64,000 bases of DNA, taken from positions 1 to 64,000 of the forward strand of contig CALWNP010000002.1 in the NCBI GenBank assembly GCA_944382835.1, in the 5' to 3' direction. The position numbers were made by a program, and so were the translations under genes. Of the stretch, positions 33,072 through 42,166 are shown in pieces. The first letter of the stretch is position 1. Each line of letters begins with the position of its first letter. The DNA is from an uncultured Gemmiger sp. (GTDB taxonomy: Bacteria > Bacillota > Clostridia > Oscillospirales > Ruminococcaceae). The notes under the pieces were generated by a model. The model was given only the letters and a program-made list of their open reading frames with translations. It did not search any database and was not told the origin of the DNA.

Positions 33072-34856
33072 ATGAACAAACAGACAAATTTGGAGCGGGA
33101 TCAGCGGACCATTGCAGCCTTTGTGCGGGGCGGAGGGCACCCCATCCTGACCATGTCCCTCCTCTTCCGGGATTATCTCGGGGGGCTGCTGGGCTCGGTG
33201 TTTTTCTTCACCCTCAAACATTCCCCCACCTGGATCATCCCCATCGTCACTGCCAACATCATCAACGAGGTAACCCGGGGGGATGCCAATACCCCCCGGA
33301 GTATCCTGATCAACGTGGCGGCGCTGATGGTGGTGCTGGTGCTGAACATCCCCTTAAACTACATCCACACCTGGCTCTACGCCAAGGCGGTGCGGGAGAT
33401 TGAATGCGACCTGCGCAGCGCCCTGGTGCGCAAGATGCAGCAGCTCTCCATCTCCTATTACAGCCGGACCCAGTCGGGGCGGCTGCAATCCAAGATCATC
33501 CGGGACGTGGAGCAGGTGCAGACCCTTTCGGCCCAGATCTTCATCTCCATCCTCAGCATCCTCACCGGGCTGGTGGTCTCCTTTGCGGTGGTCATCACCC
33601 GCAGCCTGGAGGTCTTCCTCTTCTTTGTGCTGACCATTCCGGCGGCGGTCTTTCTGGTGGTGCTCTTCCGCAGCCGGATTCAGGAGGACAACCGGCAGTT
33701 CCGCCGGGAGGTGGAGGAGACCAGCGCCCAGGTCATGGAGATGGTGGAGATGATCCCGGTGACCCGGGCCCACGCCCGGGAGGATCAGGAGACCGCCCGG
33801 ATGGAGGCCCAGCTGCGCCGGGTGGCCCAGAAGGGCCTGCGGCTGGACATGGTGCAGACCTATTTCGGCTCCATCAGCTGGGTGGTGTTCCAGGTGTTCC
33901 AGGTGCTCTGCCTGGGCTTCACCGCCTGGATGGCCTTCGGCGGCCGCATCGGCATCGGGGACATCACCCTCTACCAGACTTACTTCTCCTCCATCGTGGG
34001 GCAGATCGCCAACCTGGTCACCCTGATCCCCATTATTGCCAAGGGGCTGGAATCGGTGACCTCCATCGGGGACGTGCTGCGGGAGGCCGATGTGGAGGAC
34101 AACCGGGGCAAGCCGGTGCTGACCGAGGTCCGGGGCGCCATCCGGTACGAGGGGGTCTGCTTCTCCTACGACGACAACGAGCCCCCCATCCTGCAGAACT
34201 TCAACCTGGACATCCGCCCCGGCGAGACGGTGGCCTTTGTGGGCGGTTCCGGCTCGGGCAAGACCACCCTCATCAACCTGGCCATCGGCTTTCTCCATCC
34301 CCAGAAGGGCCGGGTGCTGGTGGACGGGCAGGACCTGGCCAAAATCAATCTGAACAGCTACCGGCAGCACATCTCGGTGGTGCCCCAGCAGTCCACCCTC
34401 TTCACCGGCACAATCCGGGAGAACATCACCTACGGCAGCGACGAGATCAGCGAGGAGCGGCTGCAGCAGATCATCCACGCCACCCATCTGGAGGATGTGA
34501 TCGACCGTTTCCCCAAAGGGCTGGACACCCCCATCTCGGAGCACGGGGCCAACCTGTCGGGCGGGCAGCGGCAGCGGATTTCCATTGCCCGTGCCTTTGT
34601 GCGGGACCCCCGCATTCTGGTGCTGGACGAGGCCACCAGCGCTCTGGACCTGGCCTCGGAGCGGCAGATCCAGTCCGCCCTGCAGGAGCTGACCAAGGGC
34701 CGCACCACCCTGATTGTGGCCCACCGCCTCTCCACCATCCGCAACGCCGACCGCATCGCGGTGATCGGCCAGGGCGGCCTGCTGGAGTGCGGCAGCTACC
34801 AGGAGCTGATGGCCAAAAAGGGCGCCTTCTACGAGCTGCAATCCCTGCAAAACTGA
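33072..34856 (+). CDS. ABC exporter half-transporter (MsbA/MDR-like)
   Basis: A 594-residue fusion of a six-segment ABC membrane domain (about 1-330) and an ATPase domain. Walker A GGSGSGKTT is at about 391-399, the Q-loop near VVPQQSTLF, the signature LSGGQ at 495-499, Walker B ILVLDEATSALD with Glu520, and the H-loop AHRLS. It should work as a homodimer exporting a lipid, drug or peptide, since no partner half is adjacent. The ATG at 33072 is used; a TTG three codons earlier sits on the GAGG site. A strong terminator follows. Confidence 0.93.
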   Translation: MNKQTNLERDQRTIAAFVRGGGHPILTMSLLFRDYLGGLLGSVFFFTLKHSPTWIIPIVTANIINEVTRGDANTPRSILINVAALMVVLVLNIPLNYIHTWLYAKAVREIECDLRSALVRKMQQLSISYYSRTQSGRLQSKIIRDVEQVQTLSAQIFISILSILTGLVVSFAVVITRSLEVFLFFVLTIPAAVFLVVLFRSRIQEDNRQFRREVEETSAQVMEMVEMIPVTRAHAREDQETARMEAQLRRVAQKGLRLDMVQTYFGSISWVVFQVFQVLCLGFTAWMAFGGRIGIGDITLYQTYFSSIVGQIANLVTLIPIIAKGLESVTSIGDVLREADVEDNRGKPVLTEVRGAIRYEGVCFSYDDNEPPILQNFNLDIRPGETVAFVGGSGSGKTTLINLAIGFLHPQKGRVLVDGQDLAKINLNSYRQHISVVPQQSTLFTGTIRENITYGSDEISEERLQQIIHATHLEDVIDRFPKGLDTPISEHGANLSGGQRQRISIARAFVRDPRILVLDEATSALDLASERQIQSALQELTKGRTTLIVAHRLSTIRNADRIAVIGQGGLLECGSYQELMAKKGAFYELQSLQN

Positions 34857-34873
34857 AGATTCCGGCCTTCTCT

Positions 34874-34910
34874 GCGCCGGCCTTCGATTTTTCGGAGGCC
34901 GGCGCTTTTT
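34874..34910 (+). terminator. Terminator of the ABC exporter gene
   Basis: GCGCCGGCCT (34874-34883) pairs with AGGCCGGCGC (34896-34905), followed by TTTTT. Confidence 0.9.
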
Positions 34911-35071
34911 GTCCCTTTTTCGGGACTTCTTCCCCTTTTTTCGACCTTTCGATTGTTTTATTTCTGTCCATTGTTGTAAATGCGCCGACTTTTTAACAAT
35001 AAAAGCCATATTTTTGATAGAGAATTTTGGCACAAAAAATTACAATAGAATCCAGAAAGAAGGGAAAGCGG

Positions 35072-36463
35072 ATGAATCGGGTTCTGGGACGATATCTGGA
35101 AACCGACCGGAACTTTTATCGGCGGCTGCTGCAGATCGCCATTCCGGTGATTTTGCAGAGCGTTATCACCACCGGGGTGAACCTGGTGGACAACATCATG
35201 CTGGGCCAGCTCACCGAAACCGCCCTCAGCGGTTCCACCCAGGCCAACCAGTTCGTCATGCTCTTCACCTACGCCACCATGGGCATCAGCATGGGGTCCT
35301 CGGTGCTCTCCTCCCGCTACTGGGGGGCGCGGGACATCCCCGCCCTGAAAAAGGTCATCGCCATCGCCCTGCGGTTCTGCGTGGTCATGGGTCTGGCCTT
35401 CACCTTTGCCAACGTCTTTCTCACCCGCCAGATCATGGGGCTCTACTTCCGCCCCGAGGCCACCGCCGAAATCCAGGCCGGTGTCACCTATCTGCGCTGG
35501 TCCACCGCCTGTTACCTGCTCATGTCGGTCTCGGTGGTGCTGACCAACATCATGCGCAGCATCGAGATGTCCAACACCCCGCTGGTGGCGTCCGTCTGCG
35601 CCTTCAGCATCAACATCGGGGCCAACTACGTCTTCATCTTCGGCAAATTCGGCTTCCCCGAGCTGGGTGTGGCCGGCGCCGCCCTGGGCACCGTTATCGC
35701 CCGTGTGGTGGAAACCTCCATCCTGGTGGTCTGCTTCCTGCGCAACACCCGGGTGCGGTATCGCCTGGCCGACCTGCTGGTTCCCTGCGGGGACCTGGTC
35801 ATGACTTTCCTGCGGATCAGCGTGCCGGTCATGCTTTCCGACTGCCTGCTGGGCCTGGGGGACAACGTCCTGGCCATCATCATGGGGCAGATCGGCTCCG
35901 GCTTTGTCTCGGCCAACTCCATCACCACCCTGGTGCAGCGGGTCAGCACCATCTTTATCTCGGGGCTGTCCTTCTCCGGCTGCTTCCTCACCGGTCAGAT
36001 GATGGGCGAGGGCCGGGTGGAGGACGCCAAGCGCCAGGGCTACAGCTACCTGATCCTGGGCGCCTGTGTGGGTGTGGCGGCTGCCCTGATCATCCAGATC
36101 ATCAGCGGCAGCATCATCGACGCCTACAAGATCACCGACGAGACCAAGGAGATCGCCCGGGAACTCATGGACGCCCTCTGCGTCATTGTGGTCTTCCGCT
36201 CCACCAACTCCATCCTGACCAAGGGGGTGCTGCGGGGCGGCGGCGACACCCGGTTCCTGCTGCTGGCCGACATGTCCACCATGTGGCTGCTGGCGGTGCC
36301 GCTGGGGGCCCTGGGCGGGCTGGTCTTCCACCTGCCGCCCTTCTTCACCTATCAGCTTCTCTACTCGGACCAGATCATCAAGGCGGTCTGGTGTGTGTAC
36401 CGCCTGCACAGCGGCAAATGGATCAAAAAGATCGGCACCGAGCTGCTCCCCGATGCCGCCTGA
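35072..36463 (+). CDS. MATE-family efflux pump
   Basis: A 463-residue MATE protein, about 12 membrane segments, opening with IAIPVILQSVITTGVNLVDNIMLGQL. It resembles the NorM/DinF-type proteins and is not closely similar to the pump encoded at 21238. The ATG at 35072 follows AAGGGA. The upstream 90 bases are AT-rich with a TACAAT box at 35041-35046 but a poor -35. It is followed 26 bases later by the deacetylase gene, so the two are probably co-transcribed. Confidence 0.92.
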   Translation: MNRVLGRYLETDRNFYRRLLQIAIPVILQSVITTGVNLVDNIMLGQLTETALSGSTQANQFVMLFTYATMGISMGSSVLSSRYWGARDIPALKKVIAIALRFCVVMGLAFTFANVFLTRQIMGLYFRPEATAEIQAGVTYLRWSTACYLLMSVSVVLTNIMRSIEMSNTPLVASVCAFSINIGANYVFIFGKFGFPELGVAGAALGTVIARVVETSILVVCFLRNTRVRYRLADLLVPCGDLVMTFLRISVPVMLSDCLLGLGDNVLAIIMGQIGSGFVSANSITTLVQRVSTIFISGLSFSGCFLTGQMMGEGRVEDAKRQGYSYLILGACVGVAAALIIQIISGSIIDAYKITDETKEIARELMDALCVIVVFRSTNSILTKGVLRGGGDTRFLLLADMSTMWLLAVPLGALGGLVFHLPPFFTYQLLYSDQIIKAVWCVYRLHSGKWIKKIGTELLPDAA

Positions 36464-36489
36464 CCATCCAAACCGGGAGGTAAACGACT

Positions 36490-37353
36490 ATGGGAAAACG
36501 ATTTGACACGCCGGTTTTTCCCGGCGGAAAGAGCAAGGTCTTCACCCTGAGCTACGACGACGGGGTGGTACAGGACCGCCGCCTGGCCCCGATGCTGCGG
36601 CAGTACGGGGTCAAGTGCACCTTCAACCTGGGCTCCGCCCTGCTGGGCCACCCCGACATGGGCGGGTTCCCCGGCAAGCCGGATCTGGACCTGTCCAAGA
36701 TTTCCCCCGAGGAGGTCACCGAGCTCTATGCCGGCCATGAGGTGGCGGGCCACAGCCTCTACCACTCCTCGCTGGACAAGGTGGGCAGCCCGCTGGCCGC
36801 CTACGAGATTGCCGAGGACAAGCGCCGGCTGGAGGCTTTGACCGGCAAGCCGCTGCGGATGTTCGCCTACCCCTTCGGGATGTACAACCCCCAGGTGGTG
36901 GAGCTGCTGCGGCTCTGCGGATATCAGGGCGCCCGGACCATCCGGTCCTCCCACTCCTTTGACCTGCCCCAGAACTTTCTGGAATGGGACCCCACCTGCC
37001 ACCACAACGATCCCCAACTGATGGAGCTGGCCCGGCAGTTTGTGGAGGCGCCCCCCTTCTTCCCCATGCTCTTCTACGTCTGGGGCCACGCCTATGAGTT
37101 TGACGACAACGACAACTGGTCGGTGATGGAAGGGCTGGTGGCCTACCTGGCCGAACACAAGGACAAGATCTGGTTTGCCACCAACGGCGAAATCCTGGAA
37201 TACCTGAACGCCTACCATCGGCTGGAATACTCGGTGGATGGTTCGCTGATCTACAACCCCAGCGCCATCGATGTGACCATCCGCACCGGCATGGAACAGA
37301 CCGAGCTGCTCAAGGCCGGCTGCTGCACCCGGGTAGCCGATACCCCGCTGTAA
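36490..37353 (+). CDS. Polysaccharide deacetylase family protein (NodB-like, CE4 type)
   Basis: A 287-residue protein with the NodB fold. Motif 1 is TLSYDDG with Asp23/Asp24, the metal motif HSLYH has His87 and His91, motif 3 is YPFGMYN, and FYVWGHAYEF is a late catalytic block. There is no signal peptide or membrane anchor, which is unusual for enzymes acting on cell-wall glycans; a cytosolic N- or O-deacetylation role on small sugars fits the rest of the window. GGAGG precedes the ATG. Confidence 0.88.
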   Translation: MGKRFDTPVFPGGKSKVFTLSYDDGVVQDRRLAPMLRQYGVKCTFNLGSALLGHPDMGGFPGKPDLDLSKISPEEVTELYAGHEVAGHSLYHSSLDKVGSPLAAYEIAEDKRRLEALTGKPLRMFAYPFGMYNPQVVELLRLCGYQGARTIRSSHSFDLPQNFLEWDPTCHHNDPQLMELARQFVEAPPFFPMLFYVWGHAYEFDDNDNWSVMEGLVAYLAEHKDKIWFATNGEILEYLNAYHRLEYSVDGSLIYNPSAIDVTIRTGMEQTELLKAGCCTRVADTPL

Positions 37354-37422
37354 CGCCATTTTGAGGGTGCCGGCCCTGACATAATTTTTTCACATTTTTA
37401 CATCAGAATACCACAACCGGAA

Positions 37423-37450
37423 GGGTTGCCGCAAAGTTGCGCGGCAGCCC
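37423..37450. other. Hairpin downstream of the deacetylase gene
   Basis: GGGTTGCCGC (37423-37432) pairs with GCGGCAGCCC (37441-37450) with one G-T pair. No T run follows; AATTTTTT at 37383-37390 lies upstream. It may be a weak stop or part of the next gene's control region. Confidence 0.4.
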
Positions 37451-37531
37451 CTAAAGTTGTGTACACTTTGTTATTTGTAAATAAATACCGTTTTTTCGAC
37501 ATTTTTCCATGTCGCCGGCGTCTGCGACAGG

Positions 37532-37560
37532 TTGAAGCTTTGGGGCCGATATGCTAGAAT
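37532..37560 (+). promoter_or_regulatory. Promoter of the second two-component system
   Basis: TTGAAG (37532-37537), 17-base spacer, TAGAAT (37555-37560), about 30 bases before the ATG. Confidence 0.6.
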
Positions 37561-37590
37561 TGACGAAAAGAGCTGTCGAGGTATGAAAAA

Positions 37591-39363
37591 ATGAAACGCC
37601 AAAAGTCGGTCAGAACCATTCTGCTCTCCATCTTTTGCACCCTCCTGGTGGTGACGGTGCTCTGCTTTGCGGTCTGCGGCGGCTACTCCCTCTACACCTC
37701 GGAGCAGGAGCTGCTGCGCCACAACCAGGCCTCGCTGGATGTCTACCTCAAGGACCTGAGCTACACCATGCAGGAGCTGGAAAAATTCAACCAGGATATC
37801 ACGGCCAACAACCTGGATTTTGTCACCCTCTCGCTGGACTATCCCGAGCTGGTGGGGGCGCACCAGATCGAAAGCCGGATGAATGTCCAGCGGCTGATCC
37901 GCAACCGGGTGGGGGAAAACACCGGGATTCTGCTTTTCAGCGACAAGGATGAGGATGTGTTTTTTGCCAACGGGACGCACTTTATGGACGAGTTCTTTCC
38001 CTCGGGCGCGGTGAGCCCGGAGGGCATCGAGGAGATGCAGCGCATCCGCTCCCTCTGGCTGTCCGAGACGCCGCCTCCCACCCAGTGCTGGGTCAGCTAT
38101 GTCACCGACGACACGACCCTGTTGATGAACGCCTACACCTACCAGGGGGTTTATCTCTGCGCCCTGGTGGATGTGGATGCTTTTTCCCGCTTCTACACCG
38201 AAAACAACGAACTCACCGCCATCGAGTATGCCTTTCTGACCCAGGAGCGGGTCCTGACCAACACCGACTTCACCGAAAGCCGCGGCATCACGGTGGAGGA
38301 GATGCTGCGGGCGGTGGAAACCCCGGTCTGGCATTCGGCCACCTGCCTGCTGCAGACCGCGGTGAATGACACCCACGGGGTGGGCATCTGCGGCATCATC
38401 TCGCTGGGCGGGATCTGGAACCATCTGCGGGTCTATGTCATCCTGCTGGGCGGCACCTTCCTGATCATCTGTCTGCTCTTTGTCAGCATCTACCACCTGC
38501 TGAACCAGCTGCTGTTCTTCCCCCTGGACCAGATCACCGACGCCACCCGCCAGATCAACGAGGGGGCCACCGCCATCCACAGCCAGCCGGAGTCCATCCA
38601 GGAGTTCCAGCAGATCCAGGATGCCCTGGAACAGCTGGTGCAGCAGAAGGTCTCGCTGGCCAAGGACAACATGCACCAGACCTACCAGAAGGAGCACGCC
38701 CTGCTGCAGTACTACCAGCTGCAGACCCGGTCCCACTTTGTCCTCAACTGCATGAAGACCATTTACAGCCTGACGGTCAAGGGGGACCAGGAAAAGACGA
38801 TGAAGATCATCGGGCTGTTCTCCAACCACCTGCGCTACATCTACCACGACAGCCTCTCGCTGGTGCCGCTGCGCTCCGAGATGGTGGAGGTCCAGGATTA
38901 TTTCAGCATCATCGAGCTGGAGCGGTCGGACCACATCCTGCTCAACCAGAATGTGGACCCCTCGCTGTGGGATTTCCAGGTGCCGCCCCTGATCATCCAG
39001 ACCTTTGTGGAGAATTTCAACAAATACAACGCCCAGAGCGATCACATCCTGCGCTTTTCCATCCGGGTGGACAAGGTCCATCTGGACGGTCGGGACTATG
39101 TGCGGATCCGGCTGACCGACAACGGTGTGGGGTACAGCGAGGAAGCCCTGAAGAGCCTGCAGGAGATGCAGCAGGCCGACGGGATGTTCGAGCGCAACCA
39201 TGTGGGGGTGCAGAACCTCTGCCGCCGGATGGACATTTTGTATCAGAAACAGTACAAGCGGGCATTTTTGAACAGTCCCGGCGGGGGAGCGCTGACTGTC
39301 TTTTATCTGCCCATGGAACTTGACGAGGAATCACCCCAGACAAACAGAGGAGAAGAACTGTGA
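37591..39363 (+). CDS. YesM-type sensor histidine kinase
   Basis: A 590-residue sensor kinase with TM1 at about 9-32, a large extracytoplasmic sensor, TM2 at about 275-300, a HAMP-like linker, phospho-acceptor His382 in RSHFVLNCMKTI, and a HATPase with FVENFNKYNA and DNGVGYSEE. The usual RPHFxxN motif is changed to RSHFVLN. Its end overlaps the start of the response regulator gene (GTGA). It probably senses a glycan for the ABC system and esterase array from 46.6 kb rightward, and perhaps the MFS operon. Confidence 0.92.
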   Translation: MKRQKSVRTILLSIFCTLLVVTVLCFAVCGGYSLYTSEQELLRHNQASLDVYLKDLSYTMQELEKFNQDITANNLDFVTLSLDYPELVGAHQIESRMNVQRLIRNRVGENTGILLFSDKDEDVFFANGTHFMDEFFPSGAVSPEGIEEMQRIRSLWLSETPPPTQCWVSYVTDDTTLLMNAYTYQGVYLCALVDVDAFSRFYTENNELTAIEYAFLTQERVLTNTDFTESRGITVEEMLRAVETPVWHSATCLLQTAVNDTHGVGICGIISLGGIWNHLRVYVILLGGTFLIICLLFVSIYHLLNQLLFFPLDQITDATRQINEGATAIHSQPESIQEFQQIQDALEQLVQQKVSLAKDNMHQTYQKEHALLQYYQLQTRSHFVLNCMKTIYSLTVKGDQEKTMKIIGLFSNHLRYIYHDSLSLVPLRSEMVEVQDYFSIIELERSDHILLNQNVDPSLWDFQVPPLIIQTFVENFNKYNAQSDHILRFSIRVDKVHLDGRDYVRIRLTDNGVGYSEEALKSLQEMQQADGMFERNHVGVQNLCRRMDILYQKQYKRAFLNSPGGGALTVFYLPMELDEESPQTNRGEEL

Positions 39364-40985
39364 AGGTATTATTTGTGGATGACCAGGCCAGCGTCCTGGA
39401 GGGTATTGCGGCGAGCGTTCATTTTGACACCCTGGGTATCGAGGATGTGCAGTATGCCACCGGGGCCAAACAGGCCCTGGAGATCCTGGCCGAAACCCCG
39501 GTGGACGTGGTGCTCTCCGACATCGAGATGCCGGGAGAGGACGGGATTTCCCTGATCCGCACCATCCGGGAAAAGTATCCCGAGGTCCTCACCGTCATGC
39601 TGACCTCCCATGCCGACTTTGAGTATGCCCAGGAGAGCATCCGTCTGGGCTGCTTTGACTATCTGGTCCAGCCGGCGCCCCCCGAAGAGATCGAGCGGGT
39701 GCTGCGCAACGTGCTGCAGTATATCTACGAGCGGAAAAAGCGCAACCAGCTCTACGAGGTGGGCAAGCGGATGCAGACCGGCGAGACCGAGCTGCTGGAC
39801 GGGGTGGCCATGAACCTCTTCTCGGCCAAGGAGGAGGATCTGCAGTCGGCGCTGGAGCTGCTGACCCTGCTGGGCTACCCGGTGGACAAGCAGAAGCAGG
39901 CCCGGCTGCTGATCCTGACCTTCAGCCATTTCCGCAAGAGCGATACCCCCATCTCCTCGGAAAAGGAGATCCACAAACAGATTTCCGGCTGCCTGAAACA
40001 GGCCGAAATCTCCTACCCCATCCTGCCGCTGAGCACCGTCAACCACGCCAAGCAGTTTGTGCTGCTGCTCTTTTCCGCCACCCAGACCCAGCCCGGCCTG
40101 ACCATGGACAAGCTGCGGCACTTCTTTGACCTGCTCTGCCAGCGGATGCCCAAGGACCTGATCCGCTGCTCCATCGGCAGCGAGGTTCCCTTCTCCGGCC
40201 TGCGGGAGGAGTACCGCAAGCTCTACAACGTCATCAGCGGCAAGCTTACCGACCCCGAAGTCCTCCAGCTGGACTACAACCCCGACCACCTGCACCACGA
40301 TGTCTCGGCCTACATCTCGGGCAGCGGGGTGCAGTGGCGGTCGCTGCTGGCCGCCGGGCAGTACCGCCTGCTGATGGACGAGTTTGACAAATGCCTGGAG
40401 GAGATCGAGAACCATGCCGTCAACAAGGAGAAAGCCCTCTGCGATCTCCACCAGCGGATGACCCACATGTTCTTCAACTATTTCTACGAGAACAACGCCA
40501 ACGTCCACGAGCTCTTCCAGGATGCCTACACCTACAACGCCTACATGGACAGCTGTTCCGACCCCGCCTCGCTGCGGGAAGCCATGGTCTACATGATGAA
40601 GCAGGTCCAGGTGCTGGGCAAGGCCCACGCCCCCAAAAGCGACATCGACAAGGCCAAGGCCTTCATCCTGGAGAACATCGGGGACCCCATCACCGTCAAG
40701 GATGTGGCCGACTATGTCTGCCTGAGCCCCGAATACTTCACCAAGTCCTTCAAAAAGGAGACTGGCCAGAACATCAAGGAGTACATCACCTGGACCAAGG
40801 TGGAGGCGGCCAAGGATATGCTGGAGCACAGCAACGTCCCGGTGGGGATGGTGGCGCTGGAGCTGGGCTACACCAACTTCTCCCACTTTTCCCAGGTGTT
40901 CAAGAAATACGAGAACGTCACCCCCAGCGAATACCGCAGCCGCTTTTCCCAGGAAAAGAGCGACAAGCCGGACAAATCCGAATAA
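39360..40985 (+). CDS. YesN-type response regulator with AraC DNA-binding domain
   Basis: A 541-residue response regulator with receiver Asp54 in SDIEMPGEDG and a C-terminal pair of AraC helix-turn-helix motifs (VADYVCLSPEYFTKSFKK and VALELGYTNFSHFSQVFKK). Translation starts at GTG 39360, overlapping the kinase stop, after a GAGGAG site. It is likely the activator of the transporter and hydrolase genes downstream. A long, strong hairpin follows it. Confidence 0.92.
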   Translation: MKVLFVDDQASVLEGIAASVHFDTLGIEDVQYATGAKQALEILAETPVDVVLSDIEMPGEDGISLIRTIREKYPEVLTVMLTSHADFEYAQESIRLGCFDYLVQPAPPEEIERVLRNVLQYIYERKKRNQLYEVGKRMQTGETELLDGVAMNLFSAKEEDLQSALELLTLLGYPVDKQKQARLLILTFSHFRKSDTPISSEKEIHKQISGCLKQAEISYPILPLSTVNHAKQFVLLLFSATQTQPGLTMDKLRHFFDLLCQRMPKDLIRCSIGSEVPFSGLREEYRKLYNVISGKLTDPEVLQLDYNPDHLHHDVSAYISGSGVQWRSLLAAGQYRLLMDEFDKCLEEIENHAVNKEKALCDLHQRMTHMFFNYFYENNANVHELFQDAYTYNAYMDSCSDPASLREAMVYMMKQVQVLGKAHAPKSDIDKAKAFILENIGDPITVKDVADYVCLSPEYFTKSFKKETGQNIKEYITWTKVEAAKDMLEHSNVPVGMVALELGYTNFSHFSQVFKKYENVTPSEYRSRFSQEKSDKPDKSE

Positions 40986-40990
40986 CAAAA

Positions 40991-41032
40991 TGAAACAGGA
41001 GCCGCTGCCATGGTGCAGCGGCTCCTGTTTCA
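40991..41032. terminator. Long perfect hairpin between convergent genes
   Basis: An 18-base-pair perfect stem (40991-41008 with 41015-41032) around a six-base loop. T-rich arms at both ends suit termination in both directions. Confidence 0.85.
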
Positions 41033-41065
41033 TATAGAGAAAGGAGAAAGATGGGTGGCGGGGAA

Positions 41066-42154
41066 TCATTCCAGGGTCTGGAGGAAGGCGGCCAGTTCGT
41101 CGGCCATCTTCTTGTGGGTGTCCAGCGAGGGATGCCCGTCGGCGCCCAGCCCGTCAAAGGGATGGATGGGGCGCAGGCGCAGCAGGTGCACCCGGGTATC
41201 GCCGGTCTCCTGCCGGAATTTTTCCACCGCCTGGGCGATGTCGTGGTAGAGATAGTAGTTCATGGTGCCCAGGGCGCAGATGATCTGGGTGTCCGGGCCG
41301 TTCACCGCCCGGATGTCCTTGAGGAAAGCCAGATAGGCGTCGGGGAACCGCTCCAGCTCCCCCTCTTCCTCGCAGAAGAGGATGCCGAAACAGTCGTTGG
41401 TGCCCAGATTGACCACCACATAGTCGTTGTGGTTGTGGGCAAAGTCCCAGCGCTCCGGCTCCATCCCCAGCTTGGTCTGGTAGACCCGGTCGGTGTAGTC
41501 GTAGAGCTCGGCCATGGCGTACTCGCCGGGCCAGCCGGCATGGCGCACCGCCGTGATGCCCGAGACGCTGACGCAGGACCACTCAAAGCCCAGCTTGCGG
41601 GCGGCCATGGCGCCGTAGGACTGCCAGGCGTCCTCATCGCAGGAGAAGAAGTGACGGGTGGGTTCCTTGACCAGGTTGCCGTAGCCGCAGGTGATGGAAT
41701 CCCCCACAATCTCCATCCGCTTGGCCGGCTTTTTCTCCAGGGGCAGGAACTCGCCCTCGGCGGTGAAGGCGGTGATGCCCAGGAAGGTCTTGCTGTTTTC
41801 GGTGAGCTTGGTCAGCCGGATGCGGTGGGTCTCGGGTTTCTGGCTCTGGTAGAGCAGCCAGGTTTCGTTGGGGGAGGCCACCTCAAACTTGCGGATGGGC
41901 ATGGGCATGTCGTCCAGGAAAACCGCCACCCAGGGCCAGGTGGGCCGCTTGGGGCTGTTGGGATCGGTGGGCAGGCCCTCGAACTCGTAGCCGCAGTCGG
42001 CCCGGAAGCTGACGTTGAGGTGGGTGCCGGAGAAGAGGAATTCCACCGTGCTGCAGCTCCAGTTGAAGAAGAGAATGTCCTCCTTGGGCTCCCGGAAAGT
42101 CCGGCCATAGGTGACCAGACGGTCGGCGAGATCGGATACAGTGTAACGTTGCAT
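41066..42154 (-). CDS. CE2-like two-domain SGNH esterase
   Basis: A 362-residue esterase with an N-terminal beta-rich domain (about 1-140) and a C-terminal SGNH domain, the layout of CE2 acetyl-xylan esterases. Ser153 is in GDSITCGYG, the Asn block is VNLGTND, and DGHPSLDTH carries the catalytic His341. There is no signal peptide, whereas many CE2 enzymes are secreted. It is last in the minus-strand MFS operon, after the beta-lactamase-fold hydrolase. It probably removes acetyl groups from an imported sugar. Confidence 0.87.
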   Translation of the reverse strand: MQRYTVSDLADRLVTYGRTFREPKEDILFFNWSCSTVEFLFSGTHLNVSFRADCGYEFEGLPTDPNSPKRPTWPWVAVFLDDMPMPIRKFEVASPNETWLLYQSQKPETHRIRLTKLTENSKTFLGITAFTAEGEFLPLEKKPAKRMEIVGDSITCGYGNLVKEPTRHFFSCDEDAWQSYGAMAARKLGFEWSCVSVSGITAVRHAGWPGEYAMAELYDYTDRVYQTKLGMEPERWDFAHNHNDYVVVNLGTNDCFGILFCEEEGELERFPDAYLAFLKDIRAVNGPDTQIICALGTMNYYLYHDIAQAVEKFRQETGDTRVHLLRLRPIHPFDGLGADGHPSLDTHKKMADELAAFLQTLE

Positions 42155-42166
42155 AATAGCCTCTTT

